Assembly (NCBI RefSeq): GCF_014204525.1
Contig: NZ_JACHLP010000006.1
Span: 228,360 to 292,359 of the forward strand
Direction of reading: 5' to 3'
From: Roseateles oligotrophus
Lineage (GTDB): Bacteria; Pseudomonadota; Gammaproteobacteria; Burkholderiales; Burkholderiaceae_C
Length of the DNA stretch: 64,000 nt
Positions 17,038 through 25,557 of the stretch are shown here, one piece after another (positions within the stretch are counted from its first letter, which is position 1; every line of letters starts with the position of its first letter). A program made the translations under genes and the position numbers. The notes beneath the pieces were generated by a model. That model was not told the origin of the DNA. It saw only the letters and a list, made by a program, of their open reading frames with translations, and made no database searches.

Positions 17038-19248
17038 TTACAAGGGCCGAACGCTAACGGCCACGCCCGACAGCACCGAATTGCCCGAGAGCGGGTCGCG
17101 GGCCCTGTCGTCCAGCAAGGCATTCAGGTTGGCGCCCGGCCGCTGCCTGGCCAGAGCCAGCTGCACACCCGGCAGATCATGGCCCCAGCCATGCGGCAGG
17201 CTGAGGACGCCGCGCATCAGATCGGCACTCAGGCCGACCTCGACGCTCAGCTCGCCCTGCGCCGTGCTGACGCAGGCCCGCCCGCCCTCACGCAGGCCCA
17301 GGCCTGCGGCGTCATCGGGGTGGACGAGCAGGGTGCAGCGCACCGGCCCTTTGGCCAAGACCGGCAGGTTGTGCATCCAGCTATTGCCCGAGCGCATATC
17401 GCGCCGGCCGATCAGGCTCATCGCGGGCAGGGGCAGGGCGAGTGCCGCATCGACGGCCGGCAAATCATCCAGCAGCTGTTGCGGGGCCAGCTCGATCTGG
17501 CCCGAGGGCGTGCGCAGCAGCTCGGGGATGCGTGGCTGCAACTCGCCCAGATCGATGCCCGCTGCCGCGGCCTTCACCTTGGCCAGATTCAAGCCCTCGG
17601 GCCGGCGGCCGAACTGGTCGCCGTAAGGGCCGCTGCGCAAGGCCAGATCGAGCAGGCGCTCGGGCCCGCGCAGCGGGGCCAGGGCGGCCAGCACGGCGCC
17701 TGCCTGCTCGGCCATGCGGACTTGCAGGTCGCTGGCGATGGCCTCGTCGTCCAAGGCGTTCACATCCCCGCGCCAGTCCCTGCCTTCGAGCAGGGCGGCC
17801 AGGCGCAGCAAGGTCTGCCATTCCTCCGGCTGGCCGGCGGGCTTGTCGAACACCGGGCCGGAGTAGCGGGCCTGATTGCGCCAGGACAGCTGGGGGAAGG
17901 CGAGGTCGTAATGCAGCTCCTCCAGCGGCGAGAGGCCGGGCAGGATCACATCGGCGTGGCGGCTGGTCTCGTTGAGATAGATGTCCAGGCTGAGCATGAA
18001 GTCCAGCGAATCCAGGGCGCGGGCGATGCGCGGCCCATTGGGTGCGGACAGCACCGGATTGCTGGCGATGGCGATCAGGGCGCGGACCTGGCCGGGGCCG
18101 GGGGTTTCTATCTCTTCTGCCAGGCAGGAGATGGGCAGCTCGCCAAACACCTCGGGCGCCTGGCTGACCCGGCTGCGGCGCCGGCCGGTGCTGATGCCCT
18201 TGCCCACGCCCGGCCGCCCCTGGGTATTGGCTGCAAAGGCCGCCGCCTTGGGGAACATGGCGCCGCCGATGGCGTCCAGATGGCCCGTCAGGATATTGAT
18301 CACATCGACCAGCCAGCTATTGAGCGTACCAAAGCGCTGGGTGCAGCTGCCGATGCGGGCGTAGAGGCTGGCGCGTTCGGTGGCCGCTAACTCTCTGGCC
18401 AGGCGGCGCTGCGTCTCGGCGGGGATGGCGCAGCCGGAGGCCATGCGTTCGGGCGGGTAGGCCAGCACGGCCTCGCGCAGAGTTTCCAATCCCTTCACAT
18501 GCCCTGCCAGATGTTTGAGCCGGACCAGGCCTTCATCGAACAAGGTGTGCACCATGCCCAGCAGCAGGAAGACATCGCCGCCCGGGCGTATTGGCAGATG
18601 CTCGTCGGCCGCATGGGCGGTTTCGGTCTTGCGCGGGTCGATGACGATGATGCGGCCGCCGCGCTCCCGCATCGCGCGGGCCTTGCCGCGGTAGTCGGGC
18701 ACGGTCCATAAGCTGCCGTTGCTGACCAGCGGATTGGCGCCCAGGATGATGAGCAGATCACTGCGCGGCAGATCGGGCACGGCGATGCTCAGCCAATGGC
18801 CATACATCAGGCCCGAGCTGAGCTGCTTGGGCATCTGGTCCAGGGTGGAGGCGGAAAAGATATTGCGTGTGCCCAGGGCGCGCGCCAGCTTGGGGAAATA
18901 GGCCAGCAGGCCGATCTTGTGGGCCGCGGGGTTGCCGATGCAGGCGGCCACGGCGTCCGGCCCCTGCTCGCGCAAGATGGGCAGCAGGCGGCGTTCGACT
19001 TCCTCAAAGGCTTCATCCCAGCTGGCGGGCACAAACTTGCCTGCGCGCTTGATCAGGGGCTGGCGCAGGCGGTCGGGGTCCTCGTGCAAATCCTTCAGGC
19101 TGATGCCCTTGGGGCAGATGAAACCCGTGCTGAAAACATCGTTCTCGGCGCCGCGTATGCTGAGTACCCGCTGGCCCTCGCTGCGGATTTCCAGCCCGCA
19201 GCAGGCTTCGCACAGAGGGCAGATGCGGTAATGGCTTTGCTGGCTCAT
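17038..19248 (-). CDS. Cytoplasmic molybdopterin oxidoreductase family protein
   Basis: 736-aa molybdenum enzyme of the BisC/FdhF superfamily. An N-terminal 4Fe-4S site is visible (CPLCEACCG at residues 10-18, closing cysteine in FICPKG). Molybdopterin-binding segments follow (ILGANPLVSNG, IVIDPRKTETA, HADVILPGLSPLEE) and a C-terminal dinucleotide-binding domain (MRSGNSWMHNLP). No Tat signal precedes the cluster, so it is probably cytoplasmic, closer to assimilatory or formate-dehydrogenase-like enzymes than to periplasmic reductases. ATG 19248 is preferred to one at 19356. No electron-transfer subunit or cofactor gene is adjacent, so the substrate is unknown. Confidence 0.85.
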   Translation of the reverse strand: MSQQSHYRICPLCEACCGLEIRSEGQRVLSIRGAENDVFSTGFICPKGISLKDLHEDPDRLRQPLIKRAGKFVPASWDEAFEEVERRLLPILREQGPDAVAACIGNPAAHKIGLLAYFPKLARALGTRNIFSASTLDQMPKQLSSGLMYGHWLSIAVPDLPRSDLLIILGANPLVSNGSLWTVPDYRGKARAMRERGGRIIVIDPRKTETAHAADEHLPIRPGGDVFLLLGMVHTLFDEGLVRLKHLAGHVKGLETLREAVLAYPPERMASGCAIPAETQRRLARELAATERASLYARIGSCTQRFGTLNSWLVDVINILTGHLDAIGGAMFPKAAAFAANTQGRPGVGKGISTGRRRSRVSQAPEVFGELPISCLAEEIETPGPGQVRALIAIASNPVLSAPNGPRIARALDSLDFMLSLDIYLNETSRHADVILPGLSPLEELHYDLAFPQLSWRNQARYSGPVFDKPAGQPEEWQTLLRLAALLEGRDWRGDVNALDDEAIASDLQVRMAEQAGAVLAALAPLRGPERLLDLALRSGPYGDQFGRRPEGLNLAKVKAAAAGIDLGELQPRIPELLRTPSGQIELAPQQLLDDLPAVDAALALPLPAMSLIGRRDMRSGNSWMHNLPVLAKGPVRCTLLVHPDDAAGLGLREGGRACVSTAQGELSVEVGLSADLMRGVLSLPHGWGHDLPGVQLALARQRPGANLNALLDDRARDPLSGNSVLSGVAVSVRPL

Positions 19249-19377
19249 CGGGCTTGTCTCCGGCGCTGGCTGTCCTGCCGCGGATTGTGTGGGGCCGGCC
19301 GCGGCCCGCGGGTCATCTAGGCGACAGCGTGGGCATACTGCGGGCCTGATCCTCAATCAAGAAGGCTGGAGTGGCTG

Positions 19378-20226
19378 ATGCGTATCGATATTGGTGGCGG
19401 CGTGCGTTTATTCGTCGATGTGGAGGGCCCGGGCCTGGTGCCCGATGGCGCCCTGATGCGCGAGAAGCCCACGCTGATCTGCATGCACGGTGGGCCGGGC
19501 TTTGACCATGCGGCCTTCAAGCCGGGCTTCTCCTGCCTGGCCGATATCGCGCAAATCGTCTACTACGACCATCGCGGCCATGGGCGCAGCGATGAGCGGC
19601 CATCCAGCGAATGGACGCTGGACACCTGGGCCGACGATGTGGTGAGGCTCAGCGATGCCTTGGGCCTGGTCAAGCCCATCGTGCTGGGCCAGTCCTTCGG
19701 CGGTTTTGTGGCCCAGCGCTACATTGCCCGCCATCCCGGTCATGCGGCCAAGGTGATTCTGTCCAGCACCTCGCATCACATGGGCATGGAGCGCAAGCTG
19801 GCCGCTTTTGAACGCCGGGGTGGCGCAAAAGCGCGCGAACTGGCCGAGGCCTTCTGGAGCACGCCCAATCCGGCCACTTGGGCGGCCTACTGGGCGGGCT
19901 GCCGCAAGCTCTACAACAGCACCGAGCCGGCCGATCCGAATGCGGCCGCGCGCACCCGGGTGCGGGAAGAGATCCTTTTGCACTTTGTGGCGGGTGAAAA
20001 GCAGCGGCTGCAACTGCTGCCCGGCCTGGCGCGCGCGCAATGCCCGGTGCTGGTGCTGGCGGGGGAGGAGGATCCGGTCTGCCCGCCCGAGGATGCGCGC
20101 GAAATCTTCGCAGCCTTGCCGCCCGAGTGGGCGCAGTTCAAGAGCTTCCCCGGCGTGGGCCATGGCGCTTGGCGCGATGACCCCAAGGCCGCTTATGCGA
20201 CCTTGCGGGAATTCATCTTGAGCTGA
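19378..20226 (+). CDS. Alpha/beta hydrolase, proline iminopeptidase-like
   Basis: 282-aa serine hydrolase. The oxyanion strand motif MHGGPGFDH and YYDHRGHGRSD precede the nucleophile elbow GQSFGG with Ser106. The acid lies in AGEEDPVCPPED and the histidine in GVGHGAWRDDP. HGGPG plus DHRGHGRS is typical of peptidase family S33, but many such proteins are esterases, so the substrate is open. Divergent from the molybdopterin enzyme, with about 130 bp between starts. Confidence 0.85.
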   Translation: MRIDIGGGVRLFVDVEGPGLVPDGALMREKPTLICMHGGPGFDHAAFKPGFSCLADIAQIVYYDHRGHGRSDERPSSEWTLDTWADDVVRLSDALGLVKPIVLGQSFGGFVAQRYIARHPGHAAKVILSSTSHHMGMERKLAAFERRGGAKARELAEAFWSTPNPATWAAYWAGCRKLYNSTEPADPNAAARTRVREEILLHFVAGEKQRLQLLPGLARAQCPVLVLAGEEDPVCPPEDAREIFAALPPEWAQFKSFPGVGHGAWRDDPKAAYATLREFILS

Positions 20227-20284
20227 GCCAATTCAGTTGTTCGGGGCGCTAACGCGCTATCCACAGCGCACGCAAGCAGGGAAT

Positions 20285-20352
20285 CGGGCCGAGCGCCGGG
20301 CCGTCCCAAGCCGGCCCGCCTGAGGCCATATGCGGCTCAATGCCGCATATGG
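20285..20352. repeat. Intergenic repeat segment with hairpin
   Basis: A 35-nt segment at 20285-20319 recurs in inverted orientation at 39273-39307 with one mismatch (34/35). It is followed by a perfect 10-bp inverted repeat CCATATGCGG (20326-20335) / CCGCATATGG (20343-20352). This looks like a dispersed chromosomal repeat lying in the convergent gap after the hydrolase. Confidence 0.6.
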
Positions 20353-20427
20353 TCACGTCCCCTTGGGGGACCGACCAGGCTTCGCCCGCGTTCAGCGGGG
20401 CAAGACTGGGCGAGGGGCAGGTGTACT

Positions 20428-20790
20428 TCAGGCGCCGATCAGCGTAGCGAGTTCGCGCTCGACCAGGCTGGCGTCGCCCAGATTCATCTCGATCAGGCGG
20501 CGTAGATGGGTGATGCTTTCGATGTCGATGCTGCGGCACAAAAGCCCGGCGTTCTCGCCCTCGATATGGGCCAGCTCGCCGGCCAGGGAGATGCAGGTCT
20601 CTTTATCGGCCAGGATGATCTTGAGCAAGCAGGGGGTGCCCACGCTGGCACCGTGCGGAGCCGGCAGGCGCAGCAAAGCGCCTTTCAGGGAGAGGTCAAG
20701 CACATGCGCCTTGATCTGCTCCTGGGTGGTGATCAGCTCGGCCTCGACGTCGAAGGGGACGCGGGTGAAATGGCGGCGTTCGGTATTGAT
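20428..20790 (-). CDS. PilZ-domain c-di-GMP-binding protein, non-canonical start
   Basis: About 120-aa PilZ protein. The frame encodes the c-di-GMP motif ERRHFTRVPF and, about 30 residues on, LDLSLKGALL, the D-x-S-x-x-G part. It thus binds c-di-GMP and could link to the two GGDEF/EAL enzymes in the window. No ATG, GTG or TTG exists in frame upstream of the arginine motif; an in-frame stop sits at 20863-20865. The best start is ATC at 20790, six bases after a perfect AGGAG (20797-20801). A GTG at 20703 would remove the binding motif. A point mutation of ATG to ATC or a sequencing error are alternatives. Confidence 0.7.
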   Translation of the reverse strand: MNTERRHFTRVPFDVEAELITTQEQIKAHVLDLSLKGALLRLPAPHGASVGTPCLLKIILADKETCISLAGELAHIEGENAGLLCRSIDIESITHLRRLIEMNLGDASLVERELATLIGA

Positions 20791-20862
20791 GGCACGCTCC
20801 TGAAGCTTGGGTTTGATGCTAGCAGAGGCCTGCGCGATCAGCGACTCGAATAGCCGCTTAAA

Positions 20863-21303
20863 TCAGAGGTAAATCGTGCTGTGGTCCACGGCTTTTTGCA
20901 GGCGCTGCGGGATCACCGCTTCCAGGCCCATGGCCTCCAGCGTGTACCAGGCGGCGCGCAGATAGCTGGCGGTGGCGCTGCGCACCTGCGAGCGGCGCTG
21001 CTCGGCGTAGTCCTTGTAGTCCTCGTCCAGCAGGCCCAGCTGGGAGGGGCGCACGCCTGAGGCCATGCGGGTGTCCAGCGGCGGCGCCTGGTAGCGCAGG
21101 GCCACGCGGGCCAGCAAGGTTTGCACCTCATCGGAATGCGCATGCGGGCCCAGCAGCTTGGCCAGGTCGCCCAGCACTTCTTCGGCGGCCGCGGCCAAGA
21201 GGCGGGCGGCATGATCGCTGCCGCCGGCCAGATACAGGGCGGCGCCCAGGTCAGCATATTCCAGGGCCATGGCCAGATTGGGCAGATCGGCTTGCGAGTT
21301 CAT
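20863..21303 (-). CDS. Unrecognised 146-aa protein
   Basis: Soluble, alanine/leucine-rich, largely helical protein with no signal peptide or membrane segment. Recognisable stretches: MALEYADLGAALYLAGGSDHAARLL near the N-terminus and QVRSATASYLRAAWYTLEAMGL near the C-terminus. The first half resembles a small conserved Burkholderiales family, but I cannot name it. It is upstream of and in the same direction as the PilZ gene, with 72 bp between its stop and the PilZ start, so the two may be one operon. Confidence 0.65.
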   Translation of the reverse strand: MNSQADLPNLAMALEYADLGAALYLAGGSDHAARLLAAAAEEVLGDLAKLLGPHAHSDEVQTLLARVALRYQAPPLDTRMASGVRPSQLGLLDEDYKDYAEQRRSQVRSATASYLRAAWYTLEAMGLEAVIPQRLQKAVDHSTIYL

Positions 21304-21411
21304 GAACGGCGTCGGGGGAGGCGAGGAGTCTGAGTGTAGGCAGAGTTAGCGCTTGGACTGAAGCATCCCTCCGATGGCTGTGTACGGCTTGCGACGCGCT
21401 GCCGAGCCGGC

Positions 21412-22221
21412 TCAGGCCTGCAGCCAGCCCAGGGCCGCTGCGTTGAAGGCCTGCGCCTGCTCGCGCATCACCCAGTGGCCGCAGTCAAAACCCTGCACCC
21501 GGTGCTGGGCCTGGGCTTGCAAGCCCTCCAGCCAGGCCTGGCTGTGGAACATAAAGGGTTTTTTGCGGCCGTAGGCAAAAAAGAGCGGGCAGGGCAAATG
21601 GAGCGGCCGCATCTTGCCCTTGAAGCCGCCGAAGCTGCCGGTCCATTGCATATCGTAGGGATAGTTCATGGCCGCGCCTATGTGTTGCGGTTCGGCCGGG
21701 CATTTGAGGGCGCGGGCCATGGCGCGGGTGATGCGGTCGCCCAGGCCGCCGCCCAGGCGCCAGGCGGCGACCAGGCTCAGCTGGTAGCCGGCAATCATCA
21801 GCTTGGCCTTGCCGCTCAGGCTTTGCAGGAACGCGGGCGAGCTGGCATCGCCCACATCGATGGCGACGACCCGGCGCACCAGCTGCGGGTGGCGCAGCAG
21901 GGTTTGCAAGCCGAACACACAGCCCCAGTCGTGCAGCATCAGCGTCACCGGGGCCTGGGGCGAGACCTGCTCGATCAGGCGGCGGATCTGCTCGGTCAGC
22001 TGCTCCAGGCTATGGCCCTGGCGGGGCTGGCGGATGTCAAAGCCGGGCAGGGTGAAGCGCACGCAGCGGAAGTGGGGGCGGAAGAACTCGACTTGCGCGT
22101 CCCAGATGCGGTAGGTGTCGGGCCAGCCGTGAATCATCACCAGGGTTTCGGCCCGCTCGCCGCAGGCGGAGTCGTCGATCAAGACCTCAAACCCATCAAG
22201 GATTATGGTTTTTTCACTCAT
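21412..22221 (-). CDS. Alpha/beta hydrolase, epoxide-hydrolase-like
   Basis: 269-aa hydrolase. HGWPDTYRIWD carries the HGxP oxyanion motif characteristic of epoxide hydrolases and haloalkane dehalogenases. The elbow LMLHDWGCVFG places Asp as nucleophile (HDWG), supporting that class over serine esterases. The histidine lies in FDCGHWVMREQ. ATG 22221 starts MSEKTIILDGFEV; the longer frame to 22362 is not conserved-looking. Divergent from the ribonucleotide reductase gene. Confidence 0.82.
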   Translation of the reverse strand: MSEKTIILDGFEVLIDDSACGERAETLVMIHGWPDTYRIWDAQVEFFRPHFRCVRFTLPGFDIRQPRQGHSLEQLTEQIRRLIEQVSPQAPVTLMLHDWGCVFGLQTLLRHPQLVRRVVAIDVGDASSPAFLQSLSGKAKLMIAGYQLSLVAAWRLGGGLGDRITRAMARALKCPAEPQHIGAAMNYPYDMQWTGSFGGFKGKMRPLHLPCPLFFAYGRKKPFMFHSQAWLEGLQAQAQHRVQGFDCGHWVMREQAQAFNAAALGWLQA

Positions 22222-22462
22222 GCCCGGACTTTGCTTCAAATTGCGACCCGGCCCATCTATCGTTATCCCAGGCTGCGGCCCGGGCCTGGTCTTTCTCCCG
22301 GTGAGTGGGTGCTTACGGTGCTGGCTTTGGCAGGCCGACGGCCGAAAATTGCAAGCGCGCAAGCCCTGACCCGCGTCAATTTCGGATGGCTAAGATGGGT
22401 CCATCATGGCGCTCCCATCAGATCCTCAACCGCTTCAGTCCCCCGCCTTCCGAAAGACCCGC

Positions 22463-25438
22463 ATGACGCCTCCCACCCCCACCCAGACCAGCTTTGACAC
22501 CCTAGATTCGGACCTGGCCGGCGGTCTGTCGCCGCGCTCTCCTATCGCCTCGCTCGCGGCTCTGCCGCCGCAGGACATCAGTGCTGAGGTGCTGTTGGAG
22601 AAGTACGCCAAGGGGGATGAGCAAACCCTGGATGAGTTGCGCCAGCGGGTGGCGCGGGCCCTGGCCCAGGCCGAGGCGCCCGAGGCGCGGGGGGAGTGGG
22701 AGCGCAAGTTCCTGGACGCCCAGCGGCGTGGCTTTGTGCCGGCCGGGCGCATCAATTCGGCGGCGGGCACCGAACTCAGCGCCACCTTGATCAACTGCTT
22801 TGTGCAGCCGGTGGGCGACTCGATTGCCTCGGTCGAAGACGGCCACCCCGGCATCTACACCGCCCTGACCGAGGCGGCCGAGACCATGCGGCGCGGCGGT
22901 GGCGTGGGCTATGACTTCTCCCGCATCCGCCCGCGCGGCGCCTGGGTGGGCTCCACGCAAAGCAATGCCTCGGGCCCGGTCAGCTATATGCGGGTGTTCG
23001 ATCGCAGCTGCGAAACGGTGGAAAGCGCCGGCAGCCGGCGCGGCGCGCAAATGGGCGTGCTGCGCTGCGACCACCCCGATGTGGAGGAATTCATCCACGC
23101 CAAGGACAAGGGCGATCTGAAGAACTTCAATATCTCGGTGGGCGTGACCGATGTATTCATGCAGGCCGTCGAGGCGGACGGCGAGATCGAGCTCTTCCAC
23201 AAGGCCGAGCCCGGCCCCAAGCAGCGCGAGGCCGGTGCCTACCAGCGCGCCGACGGCCAGTGGGTCTACCGCAAGCTCAAGGCCCGCGCGCTCTGGGACC
23301 AGGTGATGCGCTCCACCTACGATCATGCCGAGCCCGGCGTGCTCTTCCTCGACCGCATCAATGCCGACAACAATCTGCATTACTGCGAGTCGATTGCGGC
23401 GACCAATCCTTGCGCTGAACAACCCCTGCCCGCCTACGGCTGCTGCTGCCTGGGCTCCGTCAACCTGACGAATTTTGTGCATGCACCCTTCAGCGATGAA
23501 GCCAGCTTCGACGAGCAAGGCTTTGCCGAGGTCTGCCGGGTCGCCACCCGCATGCTGGACAATGTGCTGGACGTGACGCCCTGGCCGCTGCCGGCGCAGC
23601 AGCAGGAGGCACGCAACAAGCGTCGCGTCGGCCTCGGTTTCACCGGCCTGGGCGACACCCTGGTGATGCTGGGCTTGCGCTACGACAGCGAAGCCGCCCG
23701 CGAGGCCGCCCGCCACATCAGCGAGTTGATGCGCAATGCCGCTTACGAGGCCTCGGCCGATTTGGCCCTGGAGCGCGGCGCCTTCCCGCTCTTCAATGCC
23801 GATCTCTACCTCTCGGGCGGCAATTTCGCCTCGCGCCTGCCGCAGGGGCTGAAGGACAAGATCCGCGCGCAAGGCCTGCGCAACTCGCACCTGCTGTCCA
23901 TCGCGCCCACCGGCACCATCAGCCTGGCCTTTGCCGACAACGCCTCCAACGGCATCGAACCCGCCTTCAGCTGGAGCTATACCCGCAAGAAGCGCATGCC
24001 CGACGGCAGCTACAAGGAATATGCCGTCGAGGACCATGCCTGGCGCCTCTACCGCCATCTCTTCGGCACGGACGCGCCGCTGAGCCCGGCCTTCGTCACC
24101 GCCCTGGAGCTGAGCGCCTCCGACCACGCCCTGATGGTGGCTGCGGTGGCGCCCTTTGTGGACACCGCGATCTCCAAGACCGTCAATGTGCCGGCCGACT
24201 ACCCCTACGCCGACTTCCAGGACCTCTACAACCAGGCCTGGAAGGCCGGGCTCAAGGGCCTGGCCACCTACCGGCCCAATAGCGTGCTGGGCTCGGTGCT
24301 CAGCGTGGCGGCCCCCGCCGTGCAGGCGCCCGAGCCGCTGAAGCCCGTGCCCGGCGATGGCAGCAACCAGCGCATGCTGGTGACCCGCCTGCCCAATGCG
24401 GTGCTGGCCTCGCTGCGCTGGCCCAGCCGGCCCGAGCTGCCCGGCGGCAACCCGGCCTGGAGCTATATGATCCGCCACCCCCACGGCGACTTCGCCCTCT
24501 TCGTGGGCGAGTTGCCGGCCGTGGGCCCGGACGCCGGCCTGTTCGGCAAGAACCTGCCCTTCGAGGTCTGGGTCAATGGCGCCGAGCAGCCGCGCGGCTT
24601 GGCCGCCGTGGCCAAGACTCTGTCCATGGACCTGCGCAGCAATGACGCCGCCTGGCTGCGCCTCAAGCTCGACGCCCTGGCCACCGTGGCCGAGGAACGC
24701 GCCTTCGAAATGCCCATGCCCCCGGGCGGCGAGCTGCGCCTGTTCCCCGGCGTGGTGGCGGCCACCGCTGCCGTCATCCGCTGGCGCTGCGAACAGCTGG
24801 GCGCCTTGGCAGACGGCGGCCCCACGCCCGTGCTGGACGCCATGTTCAGCCGCGAGGAGCCGCGCACCGGCACCATGGGCACGCTGGCCTGGGCGGTCGA
24901 CGTGGACAACCCGGCGACGAACGAGCAATTCACGCTGACGCTGAAAGAGGTCAGCCTGCCCACGCCCGAGGGCGGCGTCGTGACCCGGCCTTGCGCCATG
25001 GGCTTCTCGGGCAACTACCCCAAGGCCCTGGACGGCATGGCCCGTTTGCTGAGCCTGGACATGCGGGTGATGGACCCGGCCTGGATAGGCATGAAGCTGC
25101 GCAAGCTGCTCAATGTGGGCGAGCCCCTGGGCCATTTCATGGCGCCCGTGCCCACGCTCACGGGCGAGCGTCGCCAGCAGATCTGGCCCTCCACCGTGGC
25201 CTATGTGGCCCGCCTCATCATCCACCGCTACGCCATGCTGGGCGTGCTGGACGAGCAAGGCCTGCCCCTGGTCGAGATGGGCTTGCTGCAAGCCCCGACG
25301 GCGGCCAAGGCCACGCCCGGCGCCTCGGTGCAAGCCATGGCCGGCAAGCCCTGCCCGGAATGTGGCAACACCACCATGATCCACAAGGACGGCTGCGACT
25401 TCTGCACCGCTTGTGGCTATGTGGGGCAATGTGGCTGA
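22463..25438 (+). CDS. nrdJ: Adenosylcobalamin-dependent ribonucleotide reductase (class II)
   Basis: 991-aa enzyme that reduces ribonucleotides to deoxyribonucleotides with a B12-generated radical, oxygen-independently. Barrel motifs are intact: NPCAEQPLP gives Asn315, Cys317 and Glu319, and [12 protein letters not shown] forms the phosphate loop. The C-terminal third contains two tandem TSCPD-like halves (about residues 640-800 and 815-950), then a zinc-ribbon tail CPECGN...CDFCTACG that can re-reduce the active site. I saw no cobalamin riboswitch in the 240 bp upstream. ATG 22463 was preferred over 22406. Confidence 0.93.
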   Translation: MTPPTPTQTSFDTLDSDLAGGLSPRSPIASLAALPPQDISAEVLLEKYAKGDEQTLDELRQRVARALAQAEAPEARGEWERKFLDAQRRGFVPAGRINSAAGTELSATLINCFVQPVGDSIASVEDGHPGIYTALTEAAETMRRGGGVGYDFSRIRPRGAWVGSTQSNASGPVSYMRVFDRSCETVESAGSRRGAQMGVLRCDHPDVEEFIHAKDKGDLKNFNISVGVTDVFMQAVEADGEIELFHKAEPGPKQREAGAYQRADGQWVYRKLKARALWDQVMRSTYDHAEPGVLFLDRINADNNLHYCESIAATNPCAEQPLPAYGCCCLGSVNLTNFVHAPFSDEASFDEQGFAEVCRVATRMLDNVLDVTPWPLPAQQQEARNKRRVGLGFTGLGDTLVMLGLRYDSEAAREAARHISELMRNAAYEASADLALERGAFPLFNADLYLSGGNFASRLPQGLKDKIRAQGLRNSHLLSIAPTGTISLAFADNASNGIEPAFSWSYTRKKRMPDGSYKEYAVEDHAWRLYRHLFGTDAPLSPAFVTALELSASDHALMVAAVAPFVDTAISKTVNVPADYPYADFQDLYNQAWKAGLKGLATYRPNSVLGSVLSVAAPAVQAPEPLKPVPGDGSNQRMLVTRLPNAVLASLRWPSRPELPGGNPAWSYMIRHPHGDFALFVGELPAVGPDAGLFGKNLPFEVWVNGAEQPRGLAAVAKTLSMDLRSNDAAWLRLKLDALATVAEERAFEMPMPPGGELRLFPGVVAATAAVIRWRCEQLGALADGGPTPVLDAMFSREEPRTGTMGTLAWAVDVDNPATNEQFTLTLKEVSLPTPEGGVVTRPCAMGFSGNYPKALDGMARLLSLDMRVMDPAWIGMKLRKLLNVGEPLGHFMAPVPTLTGERRQQIWPSTVAYVARLIIHRYAMLGVLDEQGLPLVEMGLLQAPTAAKATPGASVQAMAGKPCPECGNTTMIHKDGCDFCTACGYVGQCG

Positions 25439-25462
25439 GGTTGATCGCGGTCAATAAAACAT

Positions 25463-25505
25463 GCCTGGCCAGGACCGCTGCGCTGAGTTTTGTGAGCCGT
25501 TTCCA
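25463..25505 (-). repeat. Partial copy of MITE-like repeat
   Basis: The reverse complement of 25463-25493 matches 54081-54111 at 30 of 31 positions (ACAAAACTC, GCGCAGCGGTCCTGG, AGGC). An AACGGCT stretch before it resembles the terminal repeat of the element at 54072-54183. Only this one end is present, so it is a remnant or solo end between nrdJ and the next receptor's Fur-type site. Confidence 0.65.
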
Positions 25506-25522
25506 TGATCTCAGAGTCATAT

Positions 25523-25541
25523 AATGCGAATTATTCGCATT
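25523..25541. promoter_or_regulatory. Fur-type palindrome upstream of TonB receptor
   Basis: AATGCGAAT-T-ATTCGCATT is a perfect 9-1-9 palindrome, the same geometry as a Fur box, though it carries GC pairs at consensus A/T positions. It ends 16 bp before the chosen receptor start. Fur control is inferred from form and context. Confidence 0.65.
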
Positions 25542-25557
25542 TATGATTTTGAGAAAA

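Noticed and set aside
22222..22462. Possible cobalamin riboswitch before the B12-dependent nrdJ
   Set aside because: I could not find a B12-box-like GCCACTG segment or a matching fold in the leader.
22501..22511. CCTAGATTCGG, identical to the first 11 bases of the 234-bp MITE end
   Set aside because: It lies inside conserved nrdJ coding sequence with no second end or duplication; chance match.
22502..25429. 975-codon minus-strand frame opposite nrdJ
   Set aside because: Antisense shadow rich in His, Gln, Gly and Ala; no start context or domain.
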